Source: Citrobacter sp. On2M (lineage in GTDB: Bacteria > Pseudomonadota > Gammaproteobacteria > Enterobacterales > Enterobacteriaceae). Taken from it: a stretch of DNA of 64,000 nt. The notes under the pieces are model-generated. The model did no database searches. It saw only the letters and a list, made by a program, of their open reading frames with translations, and was not told where the DNA came from. Positions within the stretch are counted from its first letter, which is position 1. Each line of letters starts with the position of its first letter. The translations under genes and the position numbers were made by a program. The stretch is taken from NCBI RefSeq assembly GCF_018035235.1, contig NZ_WPCV01000002.1:434001-498000 (forward strand), read 5' to 3'. Positions 25,199 through 39,206 of the stretch are shown piece by piece.

Positions 25199-26854
25199 TT
25201 AAGGATCCGGCGGAGCAAACCACGCCGATTTAAAATCAAACCAGCCGAGAGTATTCATACGCAGTCCGCGCATACTGCGCTGCCCCTGAATGATCAGCCA
25301 GTGGTGGATTAACGGCACAATGGCCTTTGTGGCGAGCAGCTGTTGGCACCATGCAGCCAGGCTCATTTCGCCCGTTCGCCAGCGGGCCGCATCGTTTTCC
25401 CAGTCACGCGAGATACAGTTTTGCAGTAACGGGACTTCGCACAAATGGGCGAACAGTGAGAAGTCGAGCGGTAGGGTAAAGTTGGCGCTGTTAAGCCAGA
25501 TATCGCTGACGATTTCTCCTGCATGCCATTGATCGTAGTCGATCTCCTGAATAGTCAACTGCACCTGATGCTGCGCCAGCAACGTCTTCATGATCTGCGC
25601 AATAATCCGATGTTCGATGTGATCGCGATAGTAGGTGATCGTCAGCGTTTCCAGCCCGGCGGGTTTTTCACCATGGCCGGGTTTTGCGTGATGCCAGCGG
25701 GGGAGTAAACCATACGCGGGAAACCACAGTCGCTGGTACTGTTCGTCGGCGTGGCAGATTAAATTGGTCGGCGAGAGAATGCGGCTTACCCATTCGCGGA
25801 CCTCCTGGTTAGCTCCACGGTGGCTACGCGCATCAAACAGCAGGTAGTAGCAACCTTCTTCGAGGCGGCTTTCGATCGCCTTTTCATCCTCGGTGGGACC
25901 TTGTAGCGTCAAACCGCCGCCTGGCTCTTCGCCGATGTCAGGTAATACCCAAACGTTAACTTCGTCGATCAGGGCCCGGTAGCCAAAGTAATCATCAAAT
26001 GCATGAATTTTCAGTTGGTTATTGGTGTTTCGTATTACCGCATACGGACCGGTACCAATCGGGTGACTGGAGAAGTTGTTTAGCGTTTCCCATTCTCGCG
26101 GCAGGATCATGGCGGGGACCTGCCCCAATAGCCAGGGAAGCCAGCGGTCTGGCTGGGCCAGATGGATATCCAGCGTCCAGGCCGTGGGAGAGACGATCTG
26201 CGTGATGTGTGAGTACAGCGGCAGGCTGTTAATGCGCATCAGTGAGGCGATAACATCTGCCATTTCCAGTTCGCGGCCATGATGAAAATGGATCCCCGGA
26301 CGCAGGAAGAATCGCCAGTGTAAAGGTGAAATTTGCTGCCAGTGATGGGCAATGTCCGCTTCCAGTTCCCCATTTTCCTCATTTACCCGAATTAAGGCGC
26401 TGAAGATTTGCCGGGCGATATGGGTTTCGGAGCGGCGTAATGCCGTGCCGGGCAGCAGGTTGTGCATGGGGCGATAATAGAGAACGCGCATGATATGCCG
26501 ACCCTGGCGAAAGCTGCGACCCAGATGGGAGACCAGCATTTGCCGTACGGCCGTTTTGTCACCGACCAGTTGCACCAGTTGATCGATGCGATCCTGTTCC
26601 AGTAGGTCTTCCGCGCGCTGCTGCTGGAGCGCCAGCCCGGTATAGAGGAATGTCAGTCGCGAGCGTTTACCTCGTCCAACTTCAGCTTCCCACGTTAACC
26701 AGCCGCGATCTTGCATGGTATTAAGCAGCGTACGCATATGGCGGCGCGAGCAGCTTAGCAGTTCCGCCAGCTCGTTCAGCGTCGTGTCTTGCGTTTTGCC
26801 GTCACAGCATTGCCACAGACGGATGAACTGTTGTTGCAAACGACCAGAAGACAT
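25199..26854 (-). CDS. sgrR: Transcriptional activator SgrR of the sugar-phosphate stress response
   Basis: Activates sgrS when glucose phosphates accumulate. Length is 551 aa, as in E. coli. An N-terminal winged helix-turn-helix (about 1-110, with [23 protein letters not shown] spacing) is joined to a C-terminal SBP_bac_5-type solute-binding domain (about 160-551) lacking any signal peptide, so it senses a cytoplasmic ligand. It is divergent from sgrS, with 67 bases between the sgrR start and the presumed sgrS 5' end; the gap must hold both promoters. The C-terminus ([16 protein letters not shown]) matches the family closely. Confidence 0.97.
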   Translation of the reverse strand: MSSGRLQQQFIRLWQCCDGKTQDTTLNELAELLSCSRRHMRTLLNTMQDRGWLTWEAEVGRGKRSRLTFLYTGLALQQQRAEDLLEQDRIDQLVQLVGDKTAVRQMLVSHLGRSFRQGRHIMRVLYYRPMHNLLPGTALRRSETHIARQIFSALIRVNEENGELEADIAHHWQQISPLHWRFFLRPGIHFHHGRELEMADVIASLMRINSLPLYSHITQIVSPTAWTLDIHLAQPDRWLPWLLGQVPAMILPREWETLNNFSSHPIGTGPYAVIRNTNNQLKIHAFDDYFGYRALIDEVNVWVLPDIGEEPGGGLTLQGPTEDEKAIESRLEEGCYYLLFDARSHRGANQEVREWVSRILSPTNLICHADEQYQRLWFPAYGLLPRWHHAKPGHGEKPAGLETLTITYYRDHIEHRIIAQIMKTLLAQHQVQLTIQEIDYDQWHAGEIVSDIWLNSANFTLPLDFSLFAHLCEVPLLQNCISRDWENDAARWRTGEMSLAAWCQQLLATKAIVPLIHHWLIIQGQRSMRGLRMNTLGWFDFKSAWFAPPDP

Positions 26855-26908
26855 AAAAGGGGAACTCCTGCGGAAAACTCAGCAATTTTATAATCCCTAT
26901 ATTAAGCC

Positions 26909-26914
26909 AATAAT
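26909..26914 (+). promoter_or_regulatory. Candidate -10 of the sgrS promoter
   Basis: AATAAT lies seven bases before the presumed SgrS 5' end at 26922. No good -35 is present at the expected distance, which fits a promoter dependent on the activator SgrR. Confidence 0.5.
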
Positions 26915-26921
26915 AGATTCC

Positions 26922-27162
26922 GATGAAGCGATGAGACAACGAAGGGGTCATCTATGCGTCAGTTCTGGTTGAAGTACTTTACCACGACAGAAAAATCGTC
27001 CTGGTTGGCTTGCCTGAGCGCACCGCAGCGCTTAAAGATGCTCGAAGAGCTGATGCAGTGGGAGATGACATCTGACTCCTGAATTGGAAATTGCAGACAT
27101 CATGTGTGACTGAGTATTGGTGTTAATCGCCGCGCCAGCAGGTATTATCTGCTGGCTTTTTT
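26922..27162 (+). ncRNA. sgrS: SgrS small RNA
   Basis: A dual-function, Hfq-dependent RNA made under glucose-phosphate stress. The 5' end is set by the conserved GATGAAGC, and the 3' end by the intrinsic terminator (GCCAGCAG at 27134-27141, CTGCTGGC at 27149-27156, then six T). The segment GTGTGACTGAGTATTGGTG (27104-27122) is the conserved region that pairs with ptsG mRNA, blocks its translation and triggers RNase E decay. The length of about 241 nt is slightly above the 227 nt of E. coli. The 5' half encodes SgrT. The setA start is 28 bases downstream. Confidence 0.95.
26954..27082 (+). CDS. sgrT: SgrT, small inhibitor of the glucose transporter PtsG
   Basis: A 42-aa ORF within the 5' part of SgrS (E. 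coli SgrT is 43 aa). SgrT blocks EIICB-Glc activity, so the RNA stops new transporter synthesis while the peptide stops existing transporter. The N-terminal MRQF and the core LSAPQRL, KMLE and LMQW match the family; the middle and the last five residues have diverged. A GGGGT stretch eight bases before the ATG could serve as ribosome binding site. The ORF ends 21 bases before the ptsG-pairing segment. Confidence 0.9.
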   Translation: MRQFWLKYFTTTEKSSWLACLSAPQRLKMLEELMQWEMTSDS

Positions 27163-27190
27163 CGTTTCAGCTGCGCTTAAAAGGAAAGAT

Positions 27191-28369
27191 ATGCTCTGGA
27201 TTATGACCATGGGACGGCGCCTCAACGGCGTTTACGCGGCATTTATGCTGGTCGCTTTTATGATGGGCGTGGCGGGGGCATTGCAGGCACCCACTCTGAG
27301 TCTGTTCCTGAGCCGTGAAGTCGGAGTGCAGCCATTTTGGGTCGGGCTGTTTTATACCGTCAATGCGATTGTCGGGATCGTCGTCAGCCTTGGCCTCGCG
27401 AAACGATCCGACAGCCAGGGCGATCGGCGTAAGCTGATCATGTTCTGCTGCCTGATGGCGATTGGCAACGCGCTGCTGTTTGCCTTCAATCGCCATTATC
27501 TCACGTTGATCACCTGTGGTGTGCTGTTGGCCTCGCTGGCGAATACAGCCATGCCGCAGTTGTTTGCGTTGGCGAGGGAATATGCGGATAACTCCGCGCG
27601 TGAAGTAGTGATGTTTAGTTCGGTGATGCGTGCGCAGCTTTCGCTGGCCTGGGTGATCGGACCGCCGCTGGCCTTCATGCTGGCGCTGAATTACGGCTTC
27701 ACGGCAATGTTTTCTATTGCCGCAGGGATTTTTGCCATTAGCCTGGTGCTGATTGCGCTGATTCTGCCGTCTGTCGCTCGGGTGGAGCAGCCCGTTGACG
27801 TGCCGTTGGAACAAACCGGCGGTTGGCAGGACAAAAATGTGCGTATGCTATTTGTTGCCTCCACGCTGATGTGGACCTGCAACACCATGTACATCATCGA
27901 TATGCCGCTGTGGATAAGCCTTGAGCTGGGTTTGCCGGACAAGCTGGCCGGGATCCTGATGGGGACGGCGGCCGGGCTGGAAATTCCGGCGATGATTCTG
28001 GCGGGCTACTACGTGAAGCGCTTTGGTAAACGGCGAATGATGATCGCCGCCGTCTCGGCAGGTGTGCTGTTTTACCTTGGGCTGATCTTCTTTCATAGCC
28101 GGACAGCACTGCTGGTGCTGCAACTGTTTAACGCGATCTTCATCGGCATTATTGCCGGGATAGGCATGCTGTGGTTTCAGGATCTAATGCCCGGACGTGC
28201 GGGTTCAGCGACCACATTATTTACCAACAGTATTTCGACCGGCGTCATCCTCGCGGGGGTGATTCAGGGTGCTGTTGCGCAAAGTTACGGGCATTTTGCC
28301 GTTTATTGGGTGATTGCGGCGATTTCTATGGTCACGCTTATGATGACCGGGCGGGTGAAGGACGTGTAA
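27191..28369 (+). CDS. setA: Sugar efflux transporter SetA
   Basis: Major facilitator of the SET family that exports glucosides and lactose analogues; in the sgrST-setA arrangement it helps relieve sugar-phosphate stress. It has 392 aa with 12 predicted membrane segments and the loop 2-3 motif LAKRSDSQGDRRKL. The family's MxWIMTM start is kept, with GGA ahead of the ATG. It begins 28 bases after the SgrS terminator, so expression can come from read-through. It is convergent with leuD, with a REP unit between them. Confidence 0.96.
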   Translation: MLWIMTMGRRLNGVYAAFMLVAFMMGVAGALQAPTLSLFLSREVGVQPFWVGLFYTVNAIVGIVVSLGLAKRSDSQGDRRKLIMFCCLMAIGNALLFAFNRHYLTLITCGVLLASLANTAMPQLFALAREYADNSAREVVMFSSVMRAQLSLAWVIGPPLAFMLALNYGFTAMFSIAAGIFAISLVLIALILPSVARVEQPVDVPLEQTGGWQDKNVRMLFVASTLMWTCNTMYIIDMPLWISLELGLPDKLAGILMGTAAGLEIPAMILAGYYVKRFGKRRMMIAAVSAGVLFYLGLIFFHSRTALLVLQLFNAIFIGIIAGIGMLWFQDLMPGRAGSATTLFTNSISTGVILAGVIQGAVAQSYGHFAVYWVIAAISMVTLMMTGRVKDV

Positions 28370-28376
28370 TGACGTT

Positions 28377-28401
28377 GCCGGATGCAATATGCGCATCCGG
28401 C
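28377..28401. repeat. REP unit between setA and leuD
   Basis: GCCGGATGC at 28377-28385 pairs with GCATCCGGC at 28393-28401, a nine-base perfect dyad between the convergent ends of setA and leuD; it may end both transcripts. Confidence 0.8.
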
Positions 28402-28411
28402 ATAACAAGGT

Positions 28412-30428
<2,017 letters not shown>

Positions 30429-30430
30429 GA

Positions 30431-33093
<2,663 letters not shown>

Positions 33094-33133
33094 GGTTTTG
33101 GTCCTTGGTCTTTAGGGCGCCTTGCTTCGAGCA

Positions 33134-33164
33134 TAAAAAAACCCGCGCAACGGCGCGGGTTTTT
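33134..33164 (-). terminator. Leucine operon attenuator terminator
   Basis: ACCCGCGC (33141-33148) pairs with GCGCGGGT (33153-33160) around a short loop. On the minus strand it is followed by a run of seven T (33134-33140). It lies between leuL and leuA, where a stalled ribosome on the leuL leucine codons would favour an antiterminator. Confidence 0.95.
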
Positions 33165-33182
33165 GTCTTAACTGGAGCTGAC

Positions 33183-33269
33183 TTAATGCTGAATGTCGTC
33201 CACCAGTCTACCGCGCAATGAAGATGCGTTTAGTAGTAGTAGACCGTTAAAACGAGCAATGTAAGTCAT
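33183..33269 (-). CDS. leuL: Leucine operon leader peptide
   Basis: A 28-aa ORF that senses charged leucine tRNA for attenuation. It begins MTYIARFNG, has four consecutive leucines at residues 10-13, and ends DDIQH; E. coli LeuL is also 28 aa with four leucines at the same place. All four control codons are CTA, a rare codon in enterobacteria, which makes the ribosome sensitive to a scarce tRNA. The middle of the second half (GRLVDD) differs from E. coli, consistent with weak protein-level constraint. Confidence 0.93.
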   Translation of the reverse strand: MTYIARFNGLLLLNASSLRGRLVDDIQH

Positions 33270-33303
33270 CAATCTGGCTCCAGGCGAATGCGATATGCTT
33301 TTA

Positions 33304-33332
33304 GTGGTACTGGATATGAGGTCTGATGTCAA
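33304..33332 (-). promoter_or_regulatory. leuLABCD promoter
   Basis: On the minus strand a perfect TTGACA (33327-33332) is followed at 17 bases by TACCAC, a poor -10. The layout matches the E. coli leu promoter, which is known to be sensitive to supercoiling and ppGpp. It lies about 35 bases before leuL. Confidence 0.7.
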
Positions 33333-33926
33333 CCCCATGCCTCGTAAATGCCCTGCTTAAGGGATAAAGTTTCAACAAAACTTAAGCGAATTGTGCTGAA
33401 TTTTTCTGGGTATATAAAATTAATTCACTGAGGGCTGAACACAGTTTTCACGGTTTGACATATTTGAGCATACTTATTTGCATTTATTGTAACGATGAAC
33501 TAGAGATATCATCCCGATTGGGATTTTATATCTTTATGATTTATCTGTTTTTATAGTAACTATGAATGGGTATGACCAGTGTACCACCCCAAAATTGATA
33601 AATTAATGTTAACTTTTAATGTATTAATAATATAAACATTTAATTAAAACTTAAATACGTATTCATGAAGCGTATGATTGTTTATTCGCCATGCTTATGG
33701 TTATATTGCTTTTGAAATTTAAACATATGAATCATCGCGCAATGACTTCTTCCGCGCGGCGTTTGTAGTGTTTTTTTGCACATTCAGATTTGTGCCTTTA
33801 TGTTTTCCTAATTTTAATGTTTTCTCTTTTTCTCATTTTATATGCATGGTAAATCATATTAACGGAGGTTATTTCTTCACTCCGTCTGGGATTAAAAGGG
33901 AGTTTAGAGTGACAGTGGAGTTAAAT
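33333..33926. other. AT-rich leuO upstream region, no gene seen
   Basis: Nearly 600 bases between the divergent leu promoter and leuO hold no supported gene. The stretch is markedly AT-rich (especially 33590-33720), unlike its surroundings. In E. coli and Salmonella the equivalent spacer contains H-NS and LeuO-responsive silencer elements that keep leuO off and couple it to leu transcription. ATCCC-GATT-GGGAT forms a small hairpin near 33510-33525. The reading frame of leuO is open back to 33768 but is not translated in family members. Confidence 0.7.
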
Positions 33927-34874
33927 ATGCCAGAAGTAAAAATAATAGATAAACCAAATCTTATAGAGATGGGGAAGCCACAGCTTCGCATGGTTGATCT
34001 AAATTTATTAACCGTCTTTGATGCGGTGATGCAGGAACAAAACATTACTCGTGCTGCCCATTCGTTGGGGATGTCGCAACCTGCAGTCAGTAATGCGGTT
34101 GCGCGCCTGAAGGTCATGTTCAACGATGAACTTTTTGTGCGTTATGGTCGCGGGATCCAGCCGACTGCCAGGGCCTTCCAGCTATTTGGTTCCGTTCGCC
34201 AGGCGTTGCAATTAGTACAGAACGAACTGCCAGGTTCGGGCTTTGAACCTGGCAGCAGCGAGCGTGTATTCAATCTTTGCGTATGCAGTCCGTTAGATAA
34301 TATCCTTACTTCGATGATTTATAATCGGGTTGAACAAGTCGCGCCAAACATTAATGTCGTATTTAAATCTTCGCTCAACCAGAATACAGAACATCAATTA
34401 CGTTATCAGGAAACTGAGTTTGTTATTAGCTATGAAGACTTCCGTCGTCCGGAATTCACCAGTATTCCGTTATTCAATGACGAAATGGTGTTAGTGGCGA
34501 GCAAAAAGCATCCGCGCATTAGTGGTCCGCTGCTGGAAAGCGATCTCTATAATGAACAGCATGCCGTGGTTTCGCTCGATCGCTTCGCTTCATTCAGTCA
34601 ACCGTGGTACGACACCCCGGATAAACAATCCTGCGTGGCCTATCAGGGCATGGCATTAATTAGCGTTCTTAATATTGTATCGCAAACGCATCTGGTCTCT
34701 ATAGCGCCACGTTGGTTGGCAGAGGAATTTGCCGATTCTTTAGAGCTGCAGGTATTGCCTTTACCTTTAAAATTGAACAGCCGCACATGTTATCTTTCCT
34801 GGCATGAAGCTGCGGGGCGCGATAAAGGGCATCAATGGATGGAAGAACTGTTAGTCTCTGTCTGTAAACAGTAG
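33927..34874 (+). CDS. leuO: LysR-type global regulator LeuO
   Basis: An antagonist of H-NS silencing that controls cas, bgl, stress and porin genes in E. coli and Salmonella. The ATG at 33927 starts MPEVKI, has GGAG six bases upstream, and gives 315 aa (E. coli 314). GTG codons 12 and 18 bases earlier are possible. The N-terminal LysR helix-turn-helix is clear: [15 protein letters not shown], then [23 protein letters not shown]. The C-terminal effector domain covers about residues 110-315. Residues 6-20 diverge from E. coli. It is divergent from leuLABCD. Confidence 0.96.
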   Translation: MPEVKIIDKPNLIEMGKPQLRMVDLNLLTVFDAVMQEQNITRAAHSLGMSQPAVSNAVARLKVMFNDELFVRYGRGIQPTARAFQLFGSVRQALQLVQNELPGSGFEPGSSERVFNLCVCSPLDNILTSMIYNRVEQVAPNINVVFKSSLNQNTEHQLRYQETEFVISYEDFRRPEFTSIPLFNDEMVLVASKKHPRISGPLLESDLYNEQHAVVSLDRFASFSQPWYDTPDKQSCVAYQGMALISVLNIVSQTHLVSIAPRWLAEEFADSLELQVLPLPLKLNSRTCYLSWHEAAGRDKGHQWMEELLVSVCKQ

Positions 34875-34880
34875 CCACTG

Positions 34881-34922
34881 GCAGAATAAACTGGATAGCT
34901 CATCTGGTTTATTCTGCTTTTC
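34881..34922 (+). terminator. leuO terminator
   Basis: GCAGAATAAAC at 34881-34891 pairs perfectly with GTTTATTCTGC at 34907-34917 and is followed by TTTTC, six bases after the leuO stop. Confidence 0.8.
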
Positions 34923-35192
34923 GATTTATATCTGAAATTTTATGCTGAACTCTGGTTTTTATGCTTACCTGAAAGTATAAAAAAATAGACTAATTGCTGT
35001 AAGTCCCCCTTTTTAAGCGATTATTTATCATATCAATTGCTTATGCTGGTTTAATTCTCCATATATTCGATTCTTTCCTTCATTTTATTCTTATTTACTC
35101 CGGTGTCACCCCTTCGGAGTCAATTGCCATGCGTCATCGTCAGCGGTTAATGTGTTGTTAAACCGTTATTCATTATAAGAGTGAGGCAAGCC
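34923..35192 (+). promoter_or_regulatory. ilvIH upstream region (Lrp-type control region)
   Basis: About 270 bases of mostly AT-rich DNA precede ilvI. In E. coli the equivalent region carries several cooperative Lrp sites that activate ilvIH. I cannot assign individual sites with confidence; position and base composition support the general call. There is no supported gene here. Confidence 0.5.
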
Positions 35193-36917
35193 ATGGAGAT
35201 GTTGTCTGGAGCCGAGATGGTCGTCCGATCGCTCATCGATCAGGGTGTGAAGCAGGTATTCGGTTATCCCGGGGGGGCCGTCCTCGATATTTATGATGCG
35301 TTGCATACAGTCGGCGGTATTGATCATGTGCTGGTTCGTCATGAGCAAGCCGCAGTACATATGGCTGATGGTTTGGCGCGTGCCACGGGAGAGGTGGGCG
35401 TCGTTTTAGTCACTTCCGGACCGGGGGCAACCAATGCGATCACCGGTATTGCAACAGCCTATATGGATTCCATTCCGTTGGTGATCCTCTCCGGGCAGGT
35501 CGCTACTTCACTGATTGGTTACGATGCCTTTCAGGAGTGTGACATGGTGGGCATATCCCGTCCGGTGGTAAAGCACAGCTTTCTGGTTAAACAAACGGAA
35601 GACATCCCGCAGGTGCTGAAAAAAGCCTTCTGGCTGGCGGCAAGCGGTCGTCCGGGACCTGTGGTGGTGGATTTACCGAAAGATATTCTGAATCCCGCGA
35701 AGAAACTGCCTTACAGCTGGCCAGAGTCAGTGAGTATGCGTTCGTATAATCCGACGACGACCGGGCACAAAGGACAGATAAAACGGGCTTTGCAGACGCT
35801 GGTCGCAGCGAAGAAACCGGTTGTGTATGTGGGAGGCGGGGCGGTGAATGCTGCCTGCCACGAACAGCTGAGGCAGATGGCTGAAGCACTTAATCTGCCA
35901 GTTGTCTCCTCGCTAATGGGCTTAGGTGCGTTCCCGGCAACGCATCGCCAGGCGCTGGGCATGTTGGGTATGCATGGTACTTACGAAGCCAATATGACCA
36001 TGCATCATTCCGATGTGATCTTTGCCGTCGGCGTTCGCTTCGATGATCGCACGACCAATAACCTGGCAAAATATTGCCCGAATGCGACCGTGCTGCATAT
36101 CGACATCGATCCGACCTCTATTTCAAAAACTGTCACGGCAGATATTCCGATTGTGGGCGATGCTCGCCTGGTGTTGGATCAGATGCTTGAACTGCTGGAG
36201 CAGGAGAAGTCGCTGCAGCCGCTGGATGATAACCGTGACTGGTGGCAACACATCGAGCACTGGCGTGCCCGTCAATGCCTGAAATACGACACGCAAAGCG
36301 AAAGTATTAAACCGCAGGCGGTGATCGAAACCATCTGGCGCCTGACGAAAGGGGATGCGTATGTGACCTCTGACGTTGGCCAGCATCAGATGTTTGCCGC
36401 ACTATACTATCCGTTTGATAAACCGCGGCGCTGGATCAACTCAGGCGGCCTCGGCACCATGGGATTTGGTTTGCCCGCGGCGTTAGGCGTGAAAATGGCG
36501 CTGCCGGATGAAACGGTGGTCTGCGTCACCGGAGATGGCAGCATTCAGATGAACATTCAGGAGCTGTCGACGGCGCTGCAATATGAGCTGCCTGTGCTGG
36601 TACTCAACCTTAACAACCGTTATCTCGGCATGGTCAAACAGTGGCAGGACATGATCTATTCTGGGCGTCATTCCCAATCTTACATGCAGTCGCTACCCGA
36701 TTTTGTGCGCCTGGCTGAGGCTTATGGGCATATCGGTATCCAGATTAATCGGCCTGATGAACTGGAGAGCAAGCTGGGCGAAGCGCTGGAACATGTGCGT
36801 AACCACCGTCTGGTGTTTGTCGATGTTACCGTCGACGGTAGTGAACATGTCTACCCGATGCAGATTCGTGGAGGCGGGATGGATGAAATGTGGTTAAGCA
36901 AAACGGAGAGGACCTGA
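35193..36917 (+). CDS. ilvI: Acetolactate synthase III large subunit
   Basis: TPP- and FAD-dependent catalytic subunit of the valine-sensitive isozyme AHAS III, first step in isoleucine, valine and leucine synthesis. The ATG at 35193, preceded by GAGG, gives 574 aa as in E. coli. The N-terminal TPP-binding domain has the catalytic glutamate in [13 protein letters not shown] near residue 50. The FAD domain follows, then the C-terminal TPP and Mg2+ motif GDGSIQMN...NLNN near 445. A start four codons earlier is open but non-canonical. Confidence 0.98.
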   Translation: MEMLSGAEMVVRSLIDQGVKQVFGYPGGAVLDIYDALHTVGGIDHVLVRHEQAAVHMADGLARATGEVGVVLVTSGPGATNAITGIATAYMDSIPLVILSGQVATSLIGYDAFQECDMVGISRPVVKHSFLVKQTEDIPQVLKKAFWLAASGRPGPVVVDLPKDILNPAKKLPYSWPESVSMRSYNPTTTGHKGQIKRALQTLVAAKKPVVYVGGGAVNAACHEQLRQMAEALNLPVVSSLMGLGAFPATHRQALGMLGMHGTYEANMTMHHSDVIFAVGVRFDDRTTNNLAKYCPNATVLHIDIDPTSISKTVTADIPIVGDARLVLDQMLELLEQEKSLQPLDDNRDWWQHIEHWRARQCLKYDTQSESIKPQAVIETIWRLTKGDAYVTSDVGQHQMFAALYYPFDKPRRWINSGGLGTMGFGLPAALGVKMALPDETVVCVTGDGSIQMNIQELSTALQYELPVLVLNLNNRYLGMVKQWQDMIYSGRHSQSYMQSLPDFVRLAEAYGHIGIQINRPDELESKLGEALEHVRNHRLVFVDVTVDGSEHVYPMQIRGGGMDEMWLSKTERT

Positions 36918-36919
36918 TT

Positions 36920-37411
36920 ATGCGCCGGATATTATCAGTATTGCTGGAAAACGAGTCGGGTGCATTATCGCGTGTTATTGGCCTCTTCGCCCAGCGTGGA
37001 TACAACATTGAAAGCCTGACCGTCGCGCCGACTGACGATCCGACCTTATCGCGGATGACGATCCAGACGGTTGGAGATGAGAAAGTCCTGGAGCAGATCG
37101 AAAAGCAGCTTCACAAACTGGTGGACGTTTTGCGCGTCAGCGAACTGGGGCAGGGTGCTCACGTTGAACGAGAAATTATGCTGGTGAAAATTCAGGCCAG
37201 CGGTTATGGCCGGGAAGAGGTGAAACGCAACACGGAGATTTTCCGCGGGCAAATTATCGACGTTACGCCGTCTATCTACACCGTACAACTGGCGGGCACC
37301 AGCGATAAGCTGGATGCGTTTCTGGCAACGCTGCGTGAAGTCGCTAAAATTGTGGAAGTCGCTCGTTCCGGCGTGGTGGGGCTTTCCCGCGGCGATAAAA
37401 TCATGCGCTAA
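36920..37411 (+). CDS. ilvH: Acetolactate synthase III regulatory subunit
   Basis: Activates IlvI and confers valine inhibition. The ATG at 36920 is two bases after the ilvI stop and gives 163 aa as in E. coli. The N-terminal ACT domain (residues 1-75: [18 protein letters not shown]) forms the valine sites at the dimer interface, and the C-terminal ferredoxin-like domain follows ([15 protein letters not shown]). An intrinsic terminator lies 23 bases downstream. Confidence 0.98.
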   Translation: MRRILSVLLENESGALSRVIGLFAQRGYNIESLTVAPTDDPTLSRMTIQTVGDEKVLEQIEKQLHKLVDVLRVSELGQGAHVEREIMLVKIQASGYGREEVKRNTEIFRGQIIDVTPSIYTVQLAGTSDKLDAFLATLREVAKIVEVARSGVVGLSRGDKIMR

Positions 37412-37434
37412 TCATGATCGGGTTCTTAATTCGC

Positions 37435-37466
37435 AAGCCCAACGACTCAGGTTGGGCTTTTTTTTG
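37435..37466 (+). terminator. ilvIH terminator
   Basis: AAGCCCAAC at 37435-37443 pairs with GTTGGGCTT at 37451-37459 and runs into a tract of eight or more T. Confidence 0.95.
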
Positions 37467-37591
37467 CGAAATCAGCGGTAACCAGAGACAAAAGCGGTTG
37501 CCGGAGTCATTATTCTGCGCTTAGATGTTAATAAATTTAACCCATGCCATCTCAAAGGTTATGGTTTGTACATTTTACGCAAGGGGCAATT

Positions 37592-38596
37592 GTGAAACTG
37601 GATGAAATCGCTCGGTTGGCCGGCGTTTCGCGAACGACTGCAAGCTACGTTATTAACGGTAAAGCAAAGCAATATCGCGTAAGCGACAAAACGGTTGAAA
37701 AAGTCATGGCGGTGGTGCGCGAGCATAATTACCACCCTAATGCCGTGGCGGCCGGGCTGCGTGCTGGACGCACACGTTCTATTGGGCTTGTGATCCCGGA
37801 TCTCGAGAACACGAGCTATACCCGGATCGCAAACTATCTGGAGCGTCAGGCGCGTCAGCGCGGATATCAATTGCTGATTGCCTGCTCTGAAGATCAGCCG
37901 GATAACGAAATGCGCTGTATTGAGCATCTTTTACAACGCCAGGTTGATGCCATTATCGTGTCGACCTCCTTGCCGCCTGAACATCCGTTCTATCAGCGTT
38001 GGGCGAACAGTTCATTCCCAATTGTGGCGCTGGACCGCGCGCTGGATCGCGAACACTTTACCAGCGTCGTGGGCGCAGACCAGGATGATGCGGAAATGTT
38101 GGCGGAGGAACTGCGTAAATTCCCTGCTGAAACCGTGCTCTATCTGGGGGCGCTCCCTGAATTATCCGTCAGTTTCCTGCGCGAACAGGGTTTCCGTACC
38201 GCGTGGAAGGACGATCCGCGTAAAGTGCATTTCCTGTATGCCAACAGCTACGAGCGGGAAGCGGCCGCGCAATTGTTTGATAAATGGCTGGAAACGCATC
38301 CCATGCCTCAGGCGCTGTTTACCACGTCGTTTGCCCTGCTGCAGGGAGTGATGGATGTGACCCTGCGTCGCGATGGTCAATTACCGTCTGATTTAGCGAT
38401 TGCGACGTTTGGCGATCACGAACTGCTCGACTTCCTGCAGTGCCCGGTATTGGCGGTGGCGCAGCGCCATCGTGATGTTGCAGAACGCGTGCTGGAGATT
38501 GTATTGGCAAGTCTTGACGAGCCACGTAAACCAAAACCAGGTTTAACGCGTATACGGCGTAATCTGTACCGTCGCGGTATTCTCAGCCGTAACTAA
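37592..38596 (+). CDS. cra: Catabolite repressor/activator Cra (FruR)
   Basis: LacI-family regulator that senses fructose 1-phosphate and directs flux between glycolysis and gluconeogenesis. The start is the GTG at 37592 ([23 protein letters not shown]), giving 334 aa as in E. coli; AGGGG lies five bases upstream. The N-terminal helix-turn-helix and hinge cover residues 1-60, and the periplasmic-binding-protein-like effector domain covers the rest. An upstream ATG in the same frame at 37544 gives a non-family extension. It is monocistronic, with a possible terminator at 38607-38647. Confidence 0.98.
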   Translation: MKLDEIARLAGVSRTTASYVINGKAKQYRVSDKTVEKVMAVVREHNYHPNAVAAGLRAGRTRSIGLVIPDLENTSYTRIANYLERQARQRGYQLLIACSEDQPDNEMRCIEHLLQRQVDAIIVSTSLPPEHPFYQRWANSSFPIVALDRALDREHFTSVVGADQDDAEMLAEELRKFPAETVLYLGALPELSVSFLREQGFRTAWKDDPRKVHFLYANSYEREAAAQLFDKWLETHPMPQALFTTSFALLQGVMDVTLRRDGQLPSDLAIATFGDHELLDFLQCPVLAVAQRHRDVAERVLEIVLASLDEPRKPKPGLTRIRRNLYRRGILSRN

Positions 38597-38606
38597 GTCC
38601 TCTCTA

Positions 38607-38647
38607 TTGATGACGTCGGCAGGATATCTCTGGCGTCATCAAATTTT
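38607..38647 (+). terminator. Possible cra terminator
   Basis: TTGATGACG (38607-38615) pairs perfectly with CGTCATCAA (38634-38642) and is followed by ATTTTCC. The T run is short, so this is a moderate call. Confidence 0.55.
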
Positions 38648-39125
38648 CCATTATCAGAAATAACCGCATTATAATTAAGAATATTCTTTAGAATTATCTT
38701 AATTTCATCTTAAATAATGGCGAATTAAAAAAGCAACTAACCATTTTCGGGTTATTGATACGTAACTGCGCGTTACGGTTGTATTATTTTGTTACATGCT
38801 TGTATGGAATTGACGAATTAACAAACACTTCGCTGCCGTACTGCGACAATCTCGCCCCTGCCTCACTCCTGTGCGGTGTACAGACTGATTAACTGGTACT
38901 GTTATCTCGCTGCATATTGTCCTAAAATGCCGCTCGCGTCGCAAACTGACACTTTATATTTTCTTCTGATGATATTCAGTTGTTTTAAACAATGATGAGT
39001 TGTTGGATTTTTTTCTTACAAATATTCATGACGTTAATTTGCTTCGTTTGCTGTACGGAATTTGCTCAACGCAGATATTAGCCGTAAACAATGGGTTTTT
39101 TGCTCCGCTAAGCGCCGTGACTTGC
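38648..39125. other. AT-rich spacer between cra and mraZ
   Basis: About 480 bases without a supported gene, AT-rich especially at 38650-38830. A 60-codon minus-strand frame overlaps the mraZ promoter but has no family-like sequence. The dcw promoter and MraZ boxes lie at its right end. I see no tRNA or CRISPR here. Confidence 0.6.
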
Positions 39126-39155
39126 TTGACAAGGTTTTCCTCCGCTCCGTAAACT
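39126..39155 (+). promoter_or_regulatory. dcw cluster promoter Pmra
   Basis: A perfect TTGACA (39126-39131) and TAAACT (39150-39155) are 18 bases apart, 51 bases before the mraZ ATG. In E. coli this promoter drives the first genes of the division and cell wall cluster. Confidence 0.8.
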
Positions 39156-39163
39156 CCTTTAAG

Positions 39164-39188
39164 TGGGAATTTGTGGGATAAAGTGGTA
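39164..39188 (+). promoter_or_regulatory. MraZ operator, TGGGN direct repeats
   Basis: TGGGA at 39164-39168, TGGGA at 39174-39178 and TGGTA at 39184-39188 are direct repeats with a period of 10 bases, just downstream of Pmra. This is the known arrangement bound by ring-shaped MraZ for autorepression. Confidence 0.85.
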
Positions 39189-39206
39189 ATCGGGGGTGAG
39201 ACTGGC

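Noticed and set aside
33768-33926. 53-codon N-terminal extension of leuO
   Set aside because: In frame and open, but AT-rich, unlike the LysR family start, and without a ribosome binding site at its ATG.
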